Source: Empedobacter stercoris
GTDB lineage: Bacteria > Bacteroidota > Bacteroidia > Flavobacteriales > Weeksellaceae
Assembly: GCF_965137335.1 (NCBI RefSeq)
Contig: NZ_CBCRZD010000015.1
Reading direction: 5' to 3' (one strand)
DNA length: 64,000 bases
Part shown: in pieces, positions 43,846 through 53,685 of the stretch
Numbering within the stretch: position 1 is the first letter of the stretch
How the letters are laid out: each line of letters begins with the position of its first letter
The notes under the pieces: model-generated
Databases searched by the model: none
What the model saw: only the letters and a program-made list of their open reading frames with translations
What the model was told of the DNA's origin: nothing
Made by a program: the position numbers and the translations under genes

Positions 43846-45580
43846 CTGATTGTGTAGCGCTACGCTCCTCACCTTCTTTTAATTCTCCTCGACGTATTCT
43901 ATTTTTATCCGAATCTACCTCATCATTTGGTAACGAAACAGCTTGGTTCGCTTCTCCTAAAACCCAAGTTTCAGTAGCCTCCCACATTGCTCGTACTTTA
44001 ATTGGTTCTGGATACAAATAAATTGGTTCAGGTTGTTTACCTGATAAATAATCACCTGTATCCCATTTTCCATTTGTATTTTCATCTACCAACAATCGGA
44101 ACAAATATTCGCCTGGTTCTATAAAATTAAACTCAAAATAACTTTTATTCGCTGGATTATAAATCTCTTCTAAAACTGTAAAGTTTTGATCTGCTTTCAG
44201 GAATTGCAAAATAAATGGTTTTGAAGGCGTATTCTGAAGCGTTAATTTCAAATGCCCAAAATCACCACGCGTTCCCATTTTTATTGGATATGCCAATGTA
44301 TCATTCTTTTCTCCTAAAACATCCGTTAACGCATTGGGATAGATATTTACCTCAAACTTCTCATCTAAATTTTTATCAAAAACAAAGTTTAAATTTTGTG
44401 CATTAATCGTATCAATCGAAACGTTGAATGGTATTGAAACTGTATCCTTGAATACGTGAAATTTAGAAATGTCAATTGTCCGTATCGGTGCATTAGCTTG
44501 GATTTTAAACGTTTTATTCGGTGCTAATTTTTGATCATTTAACGCTTTAAACTCTAATTTACGTTCAACATTCGATTTTGAATACAATGCACTAATCGAA
44601 TCAATTTGATCCTTATGTTGCACATTAAATTTTAATTTTGCGCTTCGCCCTGATATGGTGTCCACCTTTGGATTAAACCAAAAGTTAATCGAATCTTGCT
44701 TTGGAAATTTCTCAATGTAAGCCGATTTAAATTCTTTCCCTACAGGTGTAATCGTTACATCTTCTGTTGCTCCAGTTGTTTTAAACACAATCAAACCTTC
44801 TTGTTTGAAACTTGCTTCTGGCTTACGATATGCTGGTTTTTGATTGAATAAATTCAAGTTTATTGCCTGATTCGAATTCAATTCTATCGCTTCATTATGA
44901 AAAGCTAAACGTTCTTTACCATAATCATACATTACATTTTCTACTTTATCTTCGAATGCAATCAGTTTATATTTCCCTGAAGCCAAATAATTTAACTGAT
45001 ATTCTCCTTTATCATTTGCTCTTGCAATATAATATGGTTTCTTTTGCAACACCACACTATCGGTATATGCACTGTCTACTTTATATAGCCCGACCAATAT
45101 CTTCTCTGGTAATTTAAAATCATAAGACGAATTTACATGCCCCGTTACTTTTAACGAATCGATAAAACTACCTGTCGAAAAAACATATTGAAAATTTGAC
45201 AACTTATTGTTCTCATTAAAATCTTGAACTGCATCACCAAAATTGAAACTATAGGTTGTATTTGGCAAAAGTGGTTCTTGAAATTTAATTGAAATATTTT
45301 TCTTTGCTAATGCTTGAGGCGTTACAATTGGCGGTATCTGAAACGAAGGAGAAACCACCACATTTTTGCTGTATTCCTTCAAGATAATATACTCATCAAA
45401 GTTGATTGTTGCTTCTTGCAAATTGACATCTACATTCGTTGCCAACGTGTCTGGAGCAGCTTTTAGGAAAACTGGTGGTGTTTCATCTTTAGGTCCACCA
45501 GTTGGCGAACCCTGTCTTGCACAAGAAATAACCGTCAAAATAGTTAACATCAAAAGCGAAAAACGTGTCGTCTTATTCAT
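43823..45580 (-). CDS. Ig-like domain lipoprotein
   Basis: 585 residues. Signal peptide with lipobox VISC followed by ARQGSPTGGPKDETPP, the usual start of this Bacteroidota family, then a SbsA-type Ig-like domain (PPVFLKAAPDTLATNV to YSFNFGDAVQDFNENN) and further beta-rich repeats. It ends in an unusual charged tail (DSDKNRIRRGELKEGEERS). Probably an outer-membrane-anchored protein; job unknown. Confidence 0.85.
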   Translation of the reverse strand: MNKTTRFSLLMLTILTVISCARQGSPTGGPKDETPPVFLKAAPDTLATNVDVNLQEATINFDEYIILKEYSKNVVVSPSFQIPPIVTPQALAKKNISIKFQEPLLPNTTYSFNFGDAVQDFNENNKLSNFQYVFSTGSFIDSLKVTGHVNSSYDFKLPEKILVGLYKVDSAYTDSVVLQKKPYYIARANDKGEYQLNYLASGKYKLIAFEDKVENVMYDYGKERLAFHNEAIELNSNQAINLNLFNQKPAYRKPEASFKQEGLIVFKTTGATEDVTITPVGKEFKSAYIEKFPKQDSINFWFNPKVDTISGRSAKLKFNVQHKDQIDSISALYSKSNVERKLEFKALNDQKLAPNKTFKIQANAPIRTIDISKFHVFKDTVSIPFNVSIDTINAQNLNFVFDKNLDEKFEVNIYPNALTDVLGEKNDTLAYPIKMGTRGDFGHLKLTLQNTPSKPFILQFLKADQNFTVLEEIYNPANKSYFEFNFIEPGEYLFRLLVDENTNGKWDTGDYLSGKQPEPIYLYPEPIKVRAMWEATETWVLGEANQAVSLPNDEVDSDKNRIRRGELKEGEERSATQSDQKKLEE

Positions 45581-45607
45581 GGGCGCAAGTTAAGAAAAAG
45601 CTTGTTA

Positions 45608-46273
45608 TTAAGCACAAGCAATGGTGATTACACTTATCTTAAAATTTTCTGAAAAATTAAACTGTTTAACTGCCGAGGCAATAGTAGCACCTGTTGTTAG
45701 CACATCATCAATCAAAATATAATGTCCAGGCTTTAGATTTGGATTAATTTCAAACGCATTTTTCAAGTTATTTAACCGATGTTGTTTATCTTCATTTACT
45801 TGAGATGAATGATATTTAACTCGAATTAATCCATCCGAAAAGTAATTGATTTGATTATTTTCAGCCAATGTTCGTGCAAAATATTCAACTTGGTTATACC
45901 CTCTTTTTTTCAATCGTTTTGGATGTAATGGAATCGGAATAATTCCGTCATAATCACTCAAATCAAATTTGATTAACTGTGCTAAATCAATTCCTATTTG
46001 TGGACGATTTCTATATTTCATTTCATGCAAAATTGTTTGCGTTGTATTGTGATGTTTAAATTCTAACAAAGCAACAACATTTTCTACCTCGCATATATTT
46101 CGTAATTTAGAATAAGCTATATTGTTTTGATCAAATTGCCAATGGGTAAATGCGAGATTGGTTGAGCATGAAACGCACAGAAACTGCGAAGGTTGAATCA
46201 CCTCTTGACAATCCAAACAACGCATCGGAAAAAATAAATCAACCAAAGAATTTACGATTGTTTTGATTTCCAT
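45608..46273 (-). CDS. comF: ComF family phosphoribosyltransferase-like protein
   Basis: 221 residues: N-terminal double zinc finger (CLDCQEVIQPSQFLCVSC), then a phosphoribosyltransferase fold with ILIDDVLTTGATI as PRPP-binding loop. ComF-like proteins take part in DNA uptake in some bacteria; the role here is not known. Confidence 0.9.
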   Translation of the reverse strand: MEIKTIVNSLVDLFFPMRCLDCQEVIQPSQFLCVSCSTNLAFTHWQFDQNNIAYSKLRNICEVENVVALLEFKHHNTTQTILHEMKYRNRPQIGIDLAQLIKFDLSDYDGIIPIPLHPKRLKKRGYNQVEYFARTLAENNQINYFSDGLIRVKYHSSQVNEDKQHRLNNLKNAFEINPNLKPGHYILIDDVLTTGATIASAVKQFNFSENFKISVITIACA

Positions 46274-46281
46274 TACCTTTG
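46274..46281 (+). promoter_or_regulatory. -7 box upstream of queD
   Basis: TACCTTTG, exact consensus, 26 bases before the queD ATG and directly beside the divergent comF start. Confidence 0.5.
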
Positions 46282-46307
46282 CAAATTAAAGTTTAGTACT
46301 AAATTTA

Positions 46308-46760
46308 ATGAAAATCATTCGACTTACAAAAGCTTTTACGTTCGAAACTGCACATGCATTGCATGGTTATGACGGAAAGTGTAAAAATATACATGGACAT
46401 TCGTACAAATTATTTGTTACTGTAAAAGGTGTTCCTTCTGAGGATATCAACGATGTGAAACTTGGAATGGTGATGGATTTTGGAGATTTGAAGAAAATTG
46501 TCAACAAAGAAATTGTTGATCTTTTTGATCATGCTATTCTATTGAACGAAAATTCTCCTCACAAATCTTTGGGTGAAAAATTATTAGCCGAAGGGCATAA
46601 TGTTGTATTTACAAATTATCAACCATCTGCAGAAAATATGATTTTGTGGATTGTGGATAGAATAAAGCCTCTTTTACCAAATAATATTGATTTGGTTGCG
46701 CTAAAATTACATGAAACAGATAATTCTTATGCAGAATGGTTAGCGGAGGACAACCAATAA
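46308..46760 (+). CDS. queD: 6-carboxytetrahydropterin synthase
   Basis: 150 residues: FETAHALHGYDGKCKNIHGHSYKL with the zinc His residues and active-site Cys, GMVMDFGDLK and the final LHETDNSYAEW. It makes the queuosine precursor from dihydroneopterin triphosphate. The last 25 bases overlap the next gene. Confidence 0.95.
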   Translation: MKIIRLTKAFTFETAHALHGYDGKCKNIHGHSYKLFVTVKGVPSEDINDVKLGMVMDFGDLKKIVNKEIVDLFDHAILLNENSPHKSLGEKLLAEGHNVVFTNYQPSAENMILWIVDRIKPLLPNNIDLVALKLHETDNSYAEWLAEDNQ

Positions 46761-47563
46761 ACATTCAATTAGAAGCTGGTAAAAAGGCCTATTTTTCTTC
46801 GGATCATCATTTTGGTGCTCCGAATGAAAAAGATAGTTTGGTACGCGAAAAATTGTTTGTAAAATGGCTTGATGAAATAAAAGACGATTGTGGTGTTTTA
46901 TTTTTGATTGGTGATTTATTTGATTTTTGGTTCGAATATAAACATGTTGTTCCGAAAGGATTTGTTCGTGTTTTAGGAAAATTAGCCGAACTATCTGATC
47001 GTGGAATTCCAATTTATTTTTTTGTTGGTAATCATGATTTATGGATGAAAGATTATCTGCAAGAACAAATCAATGCAATCGTTTTTCGAGATAAACAAGA
47101 TTTTATCATCAACAACAAAGAGTTTTTTATTGTTCATGGCGATGGAAAAGGTCCTGGAGATAAAGGTTACAAACGCATGAAAAAAGTGTTTACCAACAAA
47201 GTTTGTCAATTTCTTTTTTACTTACTTCATCCCGATTTAGCTATGTGGTTAGGAATTACAGCTTCGCGAAAAAACAAAATGATTTCGGGCGATGAAGATG
47301 TCAATTTTCTTGGTATTGATAACGAATGGTTGATCTTATACAGTCGCAAACAATTGCATCGAAAATACTACGATTACCTTGTCTATGGACATCGACATTT
47401 ACCAATGGAAATTGCGATAGGTAAAGCACGTCACATCAATCTTGGAGATTGGATTAACTATTTTACCTATGGTATTTTTGATGGAAATGAATTCGAATTA
47501 AAAACTTACTTCCGTAATCAAGGAGAAGAATCTCGGGATTCGATCATAAAAATTATAGATTAA
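46736..47563 (+). CDS. lpxH: UDP-2,3-diacylglucosamine diphosphatase, LpxH-like
   Basis: 275 residues of the calcineurin-like phosphoesterase fold: AYFSSDHHFGAP (first metal site), LIGDLFDFWFEYK, FFVGNHDLWM and YGHRHLP. It would cut UDP-diacylglucosamine to lipid X in lipid A synthesis. The conserved part starts at about residue 9 (INIQLEAGKKAYF); the ATG at 46736 lies inside queD, and no better ATG exists in frame, so the start is somewhat uncertain. Confidence 0.88.
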   Translation: MVSGGQPINIQLEAGKKAYFSSDHHFGAPNEKDSLVREKLFVKWLDEIKDDCGVLFLIGDLFDFWFEYKHVVPKGFVRVLGKLAELSDRGIPIYFFVGNHDLWMKDYLQEQINAIVFRDKQDFIINNKEFFIVHGDGKGPGDKGYKRMKKVFTNKVCQFLFYLLHPDLAMWLGITASRKNKMISGDEDVNFLGIDNEWLILYSRKQLHRKYYDYLVYGHRHLPMEIAIGKARHINLGDWINYFTYGIFDGNEFELKTYFRNQGEESRDSIIKIID

Positions 47564-48442
47564 CAAGCAAATCATAAAAATCCATAGATAAGCTTCTTTT
47601 AGCCACTCTATTTTCGGTTTGCTTTCGGTAAAATATCTGGTCAACATTAGCATAATACTAAATCCTAAAAAAGCAAGATAAGTATCATTATTTCCTCCGT
47701 AAAGAATATAAGTGATAAAAATGACGAGAAACATAAAGTGCATCAACAAAAAGATTCTTTTCTTTTGAGCTGTCAGCTTATTGATATTCTTGAAATGATT
47801 AACAATAGAGTAAATTAAGACAATTGCAACTGGAATTAAAAACAATTGTTTCAATTCGAAATGTACCATTGTAAACATTAATTGTTCTTTATAAAAATCG
47901 TACATAAAGTAATAATCTAAAAGAAAACTTACTTGTGCTACAATTAATACTGGAAGAATAAATCCTAAAAATCCAAGAATAGGAATCTTAGGTTCTACCA
48001 CTCTTAGCGTCAAGAAATAAGCGAAAATAGCTATTCCTAAAAATATAAGTGGAGGATTGAGTAAAATTGCAAAGCTCATAAACACACCTATATCAAACGC
48101 ATTATACATATCATTTTTTTCGGATTCGAAGTACAGCAATTGTACTGTAATATAGGTAACAAGCAATAAACTTCCTGCAATACGATAGTCTGACAATCCG
48201 CCTATAAAAGGCATTAGCCATAAAATATAAATAAACGTTGGATATGATGACGTACTGATTAAATCGTTTGTATTATCGGTATAACCTACAAAAGCAATTG
48301 TTAAAATCGTTAGAAATACGCCCAATTTTTCTAAATTACTCAGATCAATACTGTTAAAATTCGCTGCTCCAAGCAATGTAAACAGTACAATGATAAAAAT
48401 CTGTATAAAAAAATTCCTTTTGTCAAGTAGATTAACCAACAT
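47498..48442 (-). CDS. DUF6427 membrane protein
   Basis: 314 residues, about nine transmembrane helices. This Flavobacteriia family is normally paired with the small DUF6341 protein, which is encoded divergently here. Its 3' end overlaps the lpxH 3' end by 66 bases on the opposite strand. Function unknown. Confidence 0.8.
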   Translation of the reverse strand: MLVNLLDKRNFFIQIFIIVLFTLLGAANFNSIDLSNLEKLGVFLTILTIAFVGYTDNTNDLISTSSYPTFIYILWLMPFIGGLSDYRIAGSLLLVTYITVQLLYFESEKNDMYNAFDIGVFMSFAILLNPPLIFLGIAIFAYFLTLRVVEPKIPILGFLGFILPVLIVAQVSFLLDYYFMYDFYKEQLMFTMVHFELKQLFLIPVAIVLIYSIVNHFKNINKLTAQKKRIFLLMHFMFLVIFITYILYGGNNDTYLAFLGFSIMLMLTRYFTESKPKIEWLKEAYLWIFMICLLIYNFYDRIPRFFSLITEVSF

Positions 48443-48481
48443 TTTATTAACTTTGATGCAAATTAAGCAATAAACTAGAAT

Positions 48482-48670
48482 ATGGGAGTTATAACTGATT
48501 TATTTTTTGCGATTGGTGATATTTTCAAATGGACTTTTGAAAATTTATTATCTCCAGTTGGCGTTATCTTTGGATGGTTATTTACATTCATCGGATGCGC
48601 ATTGATGGGATGGTGGTTATTTAAAATCGCTAGCTTTGGAACCGAAAATGAAAAAAAATACGAAAGATAA
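48482..48670 (+). CDS. DUF6341 small membrane protein
   Basis: 62 residues with a hydrophobic central helix (SPVGVIFGWLFTFIGCALMGWW) and a charged tail. It lies 40 bases from the divergent DUF6427 gene, its usual partner. Function unknown. Confidence 0.75.
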   Translation: MGVITDLFFAIGDIFKWTFENLLSPVGVIFGWLFTFIGCALMGWWLFKIASFGTENEKKYER

Positions 48671-48714
48671 TCCATCTTTATTTGTATAAAAATATATTTT
48701 CGAATTAATTCGAG

Positions 48715-48747
48715 AAACCCTTTACTAAGTTGTAAAGGGTTTTTTTG
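48715..48747 (+). terminator. Terminator after DUF6341 and the second polysaccharide locus
   Basis: 11-bp stem AAACCCTTTAC (48715-48725) with GTAAAGGGTTT (48732-48742) followed by Ts. Confidence 0.85.
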
Positions 48748-48751
48748 TGAA

Positions 48752-50140
48752 TTATATTGCGTTTTCGTCACCTTTGAAAACAAGTACTACTGTTTGGTAA
48801 ATGATTTGAATATCTAATAATAAAGACCAATTTCGTACATAAAAAATATCTGTTCGAATACGATCTTCCATATCTTTGTCACAATCTATAGCTCCTCTAT
48901 ACCCTTTCACTTGAGATAGACCAGTAATTCCAGGTTTCACATAATTTCTAAGATTATATTTTCTTATTATTTCACTATAATATATGTCCTGTGATATCAT
49001 ATGAGGTCTAGGCCCAACTATAGACATATCTCCTTTGAGAACATTTATAAATTGAGGAAATTCATCAAGACTTGTTTTTCTTAGAAAATGACCTATTCTA
49101 GTAATTCTATTATCATTAACAACAGTAGCTTTAATAGAATTTGTTCCATCATTACGCATTGTTCTAAACTTATAACAATCAAATTCTTTACCATTAAGCC
49201 CTCTTCTTTTCTGCTTGAAAATGACAGATCCTTTAGAATCTAGTTTAATTAATAAAGCTATAATTGGAAACAACCAACTTAATATAAATACACAAACTAA
49301 AGATGAAAAAATAATATCAAATAATGATTTTAGTATTTGACTATTTGTTTGCTCTAATGGGTATTTTTTTAATTTGAAAATAGGTAATGTATCAATGTAA
49401 TTAACCTCTAAACTTATTAAATCATTGTTTAAAGAATTTGGTACATAACTTACTTCAATATGGTTATTTTCACAATAGGCTAGTATTTTATTTTCAAAAT
49501 GATAATCTTGAATGCCTGATTGGGAAATAAAAACTTCTTTTATATCATATTGATTTATCAGTTTTATTATTTCTTTTAAATCTAATCCATTACTTTCAAT
49601 AGCATTTAATCCAAAATGTTTTCTATCATCTAAAATATTTTTTAAACGCATCGAATTTAAATTTTCTCCGACAATCAAAATATTTTTTAAATCTTCACCC
49701 TTTTCATATTTTTTTCTGAATAGATAAAACATTAAAATACGAGTTATGAGTAGATAAAATAGAATTATAAAAGTAAGAAGTATTACCAATTTATTAGATA
49801 ATAGACTTTCGGTCTTTAATCCAGAAATGGTAAAAACAATAACAAAAAAAAGAAAACTTTGAGAAATAACTTTTTTTATTAATTCTCTTAAATAATTTAC
49901 TCTCTTTATCGAATATAGTTTAACATAATCAGCAATAATAAACCAAGAAACAATTGTAAGTGTGTATGCTTTATAATGGGCATCAACTATTGCATAAAAG
50001 TTAGGTAAATGAACTAAATCTATCGTGTAAAAATAATCATATTGTAATCTAATGAAATTATAAAATAAAAATGATAATATAATAAAATCAAATAAATATA
50101 AAAAAACCTTTCTTTCAAAGAACTTATTTTTGTAAAACAT
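48752..50140 (-). CDS. WcaJ/WbaP-type initiating sugar transferase
   Basis: 462 residues: about four to five N-terminal transmembrane helices and a CoA-binding-like middle domain (residues about 140-250), then the C-terminal bacterial sugar transferase domain with KFRTM, KTSLDEFPQFINVLKGDMS, GPRPH and KPGITGLSQVKG. It starts the repeat unit of the second locus by moving a hexose-1-phosphate to undecaprenyl phosphate. Confidence 0.9.
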   Translation of the reverse strand: MFYKNKFFERKVFLYLFDFIILSFLFYNFIRLQYDYFYTIDLVHLPNFYAIVDAHYKAYTLTIVSWFIIADYVKLYSIKRVNYLRELIKKVISQSFLFFVIVFTISGLKTESLLSNKLVILLTFIILFYLLITRILMFYLFRKKYEKGEDLKNILIVGENLNSMRLKNILDDRKHFGLNAIESNGLDLKEIIKLINQYDIKEVFISQSGIQDYHFENKILAYCENNHIEVSYVPNSLNNDLISLEVNYIDTLPIFKLKKYPLEQTNSQILKSLFDIIFSSLVCVFILSWLFPIIALLIKLDSKGSVIFKQKRRGLNGKEFDCYKFRTMRNDGTNSIKATVVNDNRITRIGHFLRKTSLDEFPQFINVLKGDMSIVGPRPHMISQDIYYSEIIRKYNLRNYVKPGITGLSQVKGYRGAIDCDKDMEDRIRTDIFYVRNWSLLLDIQIIYQTVVLVFKGDENAI

Positions 50141-50154
50141 TTTATTACTTTTGC

Positions 50155-50162
50155 CAAATATA
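50155..50162 (-). promoter_or_regulatory. -7 box upstream of the second initiating transferase
   Basis: TATATTTG on the minus strand, 15 bases before the ATG. Confidence 0.45.
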
Positions 50163-50230
50163 TAAAGAATTCTATTGAAATCTTTTTAAATTGTTGAGAT
50201 TACTATTTTTTATTTTTAGCATTACAAATT

Positions 50231-51307
50231 TTGAAAATCTTACATATCATAGAAGCCTTAGGTGGTGGAGTTCATACCTATTTTAAAGATCTTAGTTATT
50301 TTTTTAGTCAAAAAGAAGTATTAAACGATTATGAAACTATTATTGTTTATAATGACAAACGAGATGAAATTGTACCAGAAAAAATTAAGGAGGATTTTGG
50401 AGATAAGGTTAAATTAATAAAAGTGGACATGGTTAAAAACCTAAATCCTATAAAAGATCTTATTTCAACTTATGAATTAGCCAAAGTTATACGAAAAGTT
50501 AATCCTGATGTCATCCATTTACACTCTTCTAAAGCAAGTGTAATAGGTCGTTGGGCAAGTTTTGTTTCTTTCAAAAAACATAAGCTATTCTACACTCCTC
50601 ATGGTTATTCTTTCCTACGTAAAGATATTTCTTCTTCCAAACAAAATTTATATCGAATAATTGAAAAATATACACAATCTATTTTTGGAGGAACTACAAT
50701 TGCTTGCGGCGACACAGAATATGAAATAGCTAAAAAATTGGGAAAAGCGACTTTAGTTCGTAATGGGATAAATTTGAAAAAAGTTGAGCGTAATTACATC
50801 GCTATTAATAATAGCCAACTTACATTAGGATTAGTTGGACGTATATCTGAACAAAAAAACCCAAAACTATTTAATCAAATAGCTTTTCATTTTCCACAAT
50901 ACAAATTTATTTGGATTGGAGATGGAGAATTAAGACATGAAATTACTGCACCAAATATTGAGGTCACAGGATGGTTTTTTAATTCTGAAGAGGTGTATAA
51001 ACACCTCAATCGAATTGATGTAATATTACAAACTTCTCTTTGGGAAGGTTTACCAATTGCTTTATTAGAAGGACTCGCATTCCACAAACCTATTGTAGCT
51101 ACCGATGTGATAGGAAACAAAGATATTGTAGATCATCGGATTAATGGTTATTTATTCACAAAAATAGAGGAACTAGATGAATATTTCACTCTCTTAGAGC
51201 AAGCTGAAGCAAGGGAAAAAATGGGAAAAAATGCATACCTAAGTTGTAAAAATAAGTTTGACAGTCAAAAAAATTTCTACGATTTAATTAATATTTATGA
51301 AAATTAG
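50231..51307 (+). CDS. GT4 glycosyltransferase with TTG start
   Basis: 358 residues: N-terminal KILHIIEALGGGVHTYFKDL, the classical GT4 start with a glycine-rich loop, and donor domain LGLVGRISEQKNPKLF and SLWEGLPIALLEGLAFHKPIVATDV. The start codon is TTG because the conserved N-terminus begins there and no ATG is available upstream in frame. It is on the opposite strand to the other genes of the locus. Confidence 0.85.
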   Translation: MKILHIIEALGGGVHTYFKDLSYFFSQKEVLNDYETIIVYNDKRDEIVPEKIKEDFGDKVKLIKVDMVKNLNPIKDLISTYELAKVIRKVNPDVIHLHSSKASVIGRWASFVSFKKHKLFYTPHGYSFLRKDISSSKQNLYRIIEKYTQSIFGGTTIACGDTEYEIAKKLGKATLVRNGINLKKVERNYIAINNSQLTLGLVGRISEQKNPKLFNQIAFHFPQYKFIWIGDGELRHEITAPNIEVTGWFFNSEEVYKHLNRIDVILQTSLWEGLPIALLEGLAFHKPIVATDVIGNKDIVDHRINGYLFTKIEELDEYFTLLEQAEAREKMGKNAYLSCKNKFDSQKNFYDLINIYEN

Positions 51308-52322
51308 ATTATTCATTGTTGCCTTATTTTTGCTTATATTCTTTAATTGTAAAAGTTATAATTATCAAGTTTATACTGAAAATAAAAAATACGGTATTTC
51401 CAACAGTTTACTTTGGAATCCTAAAATAACTAAAAAATCTTGGGTATTTTATAATCAGGATAGCGCAATGTTTAGAAATTATTATTCTAATTTAACAGAA
51501 GGGCATTTATTAGGATCACCATCTAATCAATGGGATTCATCTTATCTTGATCCTATTTCTAATCAAACTATTCATACATCTAATCTTTCAAACTATTCAC
51601 TAATGTGGGTGACTTTGGGCTATGACTATAATCAAAAAAAATCCAATCCTGGTTTTGATTTTTTAATTTTAAATGATAATAGGATTTCAAATAATGAGCC
51701 TTTAGAATTTAGAATCATCAACAACGCTAAATTTTTAAATAATGATAAATTAAGAGAAGTTGGTTTTATATTTAACAATTGGCCACAATACTGGCCTGTA
51801 GACAATGTTTGGAGCGGAGGTAATCACTCATTCAAAGCCAATTATAATATTAATGATTTTAATACTCTTAAAGTCACATTCAATGCAAAACTAAACGATT
51901 ATAAACCTCCTTTAAACAATACTGTTTGGTCGGGAGCCTATATTACTTGTGATTTTAGATTTAGTGTTTACAATGATAATGGTTCTATCTTTAAATCGTA
52001 TTTGATTGGTGTAATTTTTTCTAATCCTTCGAATAAAGATTACAATGGAAATCCTAATGATGATATTTTTTTTCAGGAAACTATTCTTAACCAAGGGGTA
52101 ACAATCGAAAGAACCTTATTACATGGAAATAAAGTTGGAATAGATAATATTGATTCTTCATATAAAAATATTACTATTGATTTCAAACCTCTAATCCTAA
52201 AATATTTTAATGATATTGATTTCAATAAAACAAATTTTATAACAGGATTAGATATATACTCTGCAACAAGAAGTGCTGATATAACCTATGATATCAAAGA
52301 AATTGATTTTGAAGGAAATTAG
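51297..52322 (+). CDS. Lipoprotein of unknown function in the polysaccharide locus
   Basis: 341 residues. Lipobox FFNC at the end of a short signal peptide. The body is rich in Asn, Trp and Tyr and beta-strand patterns (GGNHSFKANYNINDFNTLKVTFNA, VWSGAYITCDFRF), in the manner of a concanavalin-type jelly roll of glycan-binding or glycan-cleaving proteins; I cannot assign a family. Its start overlaps the GT4 stop by 11 bases, so the two are co-transcribed. A role in handling this locus's polymer is inferred. Confidence 0.75.
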   Translation: MKIRLFIVALFLLIFFNCKSYNYQVYTENKKYGISNSLLWNPKITKKSWVFYNQDSAMFRNYYSNLTEGHLLGSPSNQWDSSYLDPISNQTIHTSNLSNYSLMWVTLGYDYNQKKSNPGFDFLILNDNRISNNEPLEFRIINNAKFLNNDKLREVGFIFNNWPQYWPVDNVWSGGNHSFKANYNINDFNTLKVTFNAKLNDYKPPLNNTVWSGAYITCDFRFSVYNDNGSIFKSYLIGVIFSNPSNKDYNGNPNDDIFFQETILNQGVTIERTLLHGNKVGIDNIDSSYKNITIDFKPLILKYFNDIDFNKTNFITGLDIYSATRSADITYDIKEIDFEGN

Positions 52323-52413
52323 TATTTCTGTTATTGAGTCTATTTATTTGTAAGTCGTTTTTTAACACATATTCAAAAATAATTAAGTCTCTTATTTTTA
52401 ATTATTTTACTTT

Positions 52414-53685
52414 TTATTTGACCTCATCTTGGATTCTATCTAGATAAAAAACGACAATCAAACTAAACCATATCGCACTGAATAATATTCCATCGAAACG
52501 AATTAAAAAATCATCAAATAAATTCGATAAAAAAAAGTTTAGTACAAAACTAATTCCTATAATATTTTTAGATGCTAAAGAAAGTTTTAACATATAACCA
52601 AAATAAAAAATTAAAGATATAAACCCTATAATCCCAAATCGAAGAAAATAATCTAAAAATTGATTATGAACTGGAAATTCATATTTAGATAAAAACTTTT
52701 GGTTAGTTAGTTCAAAATAATTAAAAAGCGCTTGTTTTGCATTAGCAGAACCTACTCCTGTAAAAAACGAATTATTGCCTAATTCTATCGTAGACTTCCA
52801 TATACTTACTCTTGTCACTAAAGCATTGTGTAAAACTCCGTCTGGATTTTCAACCTCATCTAACTTTCCAATTTTATCCATGTTAGCAAAAGTTACTTTA
52901 GAATATTTCTCTTTCATATATGGATTTGAAATAAAGGCGATTACCAAAATAAGACTTGTTACAATTGTAAAAACACCTATAAAGTAAATACTTCTTATTT
53001 TATACTTTCTATATGCGAACCAAATTACTACTATTAAACAGCATAATATACAACTACCCAATGAAAGTCTAGTATTGATAATGAATAACGAAATAATACT
53101 TGCCATCAACAAAACTAAATTATACACTTTCGTTTTCGGATAATTTTTTAACATAAAAAATAAGTTGAGTACTACAACAAAAGCAATATTCATATTCACT
53201 GCAGGAGCATGATTTCCAAAACTATTGGCAAAGACATACCCCATTTCCCATAAATGAATTCCATTTATATACTTATTCACATATTCAGGAGAAATAATAC
53301 AGAAACGTATCATCAATATAACAATCAAAAATGTTGACACCTTTCTATACCAATCTGCAATATAATAATATTTATACCCCTTATAATTTAATGTAATAAA
53401 TAATGGAAATATTAAAAAAGAAAGAACTTTTTCTAGAGGTTTAAATATTTTTGGAGAATCTAAATTATTCCATAAAAAAACTATCTCTAACAGAAAAGGA
53501 ACTGCTAAAACTAAAAAAAATGGAATAATTTTTTTATTAAAAGTTAAATATTTATAATGTAATATATTAAAAATTCCAAAAACAAAAATTAAAATTGTAG
53601 AAAACGCTCTAAAAAAAATAGTTGATAGAATTAATATCAATAACCAATTATTAATAAGGTTAAATTTTTCTTTTGAAATCATCAT
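52414..53685 (-). CDS. O-antigen ligase/polymerase-family membrane protein
   Basis: 423 residues, about ten to twelve transmembrane helices, with the Wzy_C-type periplasmic motif FFTGVGSANAKQAL and FPVHNQFLDYFLRFGIIGF. Members either polymerise repeats or ligate polymers. Next to a flippase and Wzz, polymerase is likely. Confidence 0.8.
   Translation of the reverse strand: MMISKEKFNLINNWLLILILSTIFFRAFSTILIFVFGIFNILHYKYLTFNKKIIPFFLVLAVPFLLEIVFLWNNLDSPKIFKPLEKVLSFLIFPLFITLNYKGYKYYYIADWYRKVSTFLIVILMIRFCIISPEYVNKYINGIHLWEMGYVFANSFGNHAPAVNMNIAFVVVLNLFFMLKNYPKTKVYNLVLLMASIISLFIINTRLSLGSCILCCLIVVIWFAYRKYKIRSIYFIGVFTIVTSLILVIAFISNPYMKEKYSKVTFANMDKIGKLDEVENPDGVLHNALVTRVSIWKSTIELGNNSFFTGVGSANAKQALFNYFELTNQKFLSKYEFPVHNQFLDYFLRFGIIGFISLIFYFGYMLKLSLASKNIIGISFVLNFFLSNLFDDFLIRFDGILFSAIWFSLIVVFYLDRIQDEVK

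Noticed and set aside
50231..50233. Later ATG as start of the GT4 gene
   Set aside because: It would remove the conserved N-terminal strand and glycine-rich loop; the TTG at 50231 fits the family.
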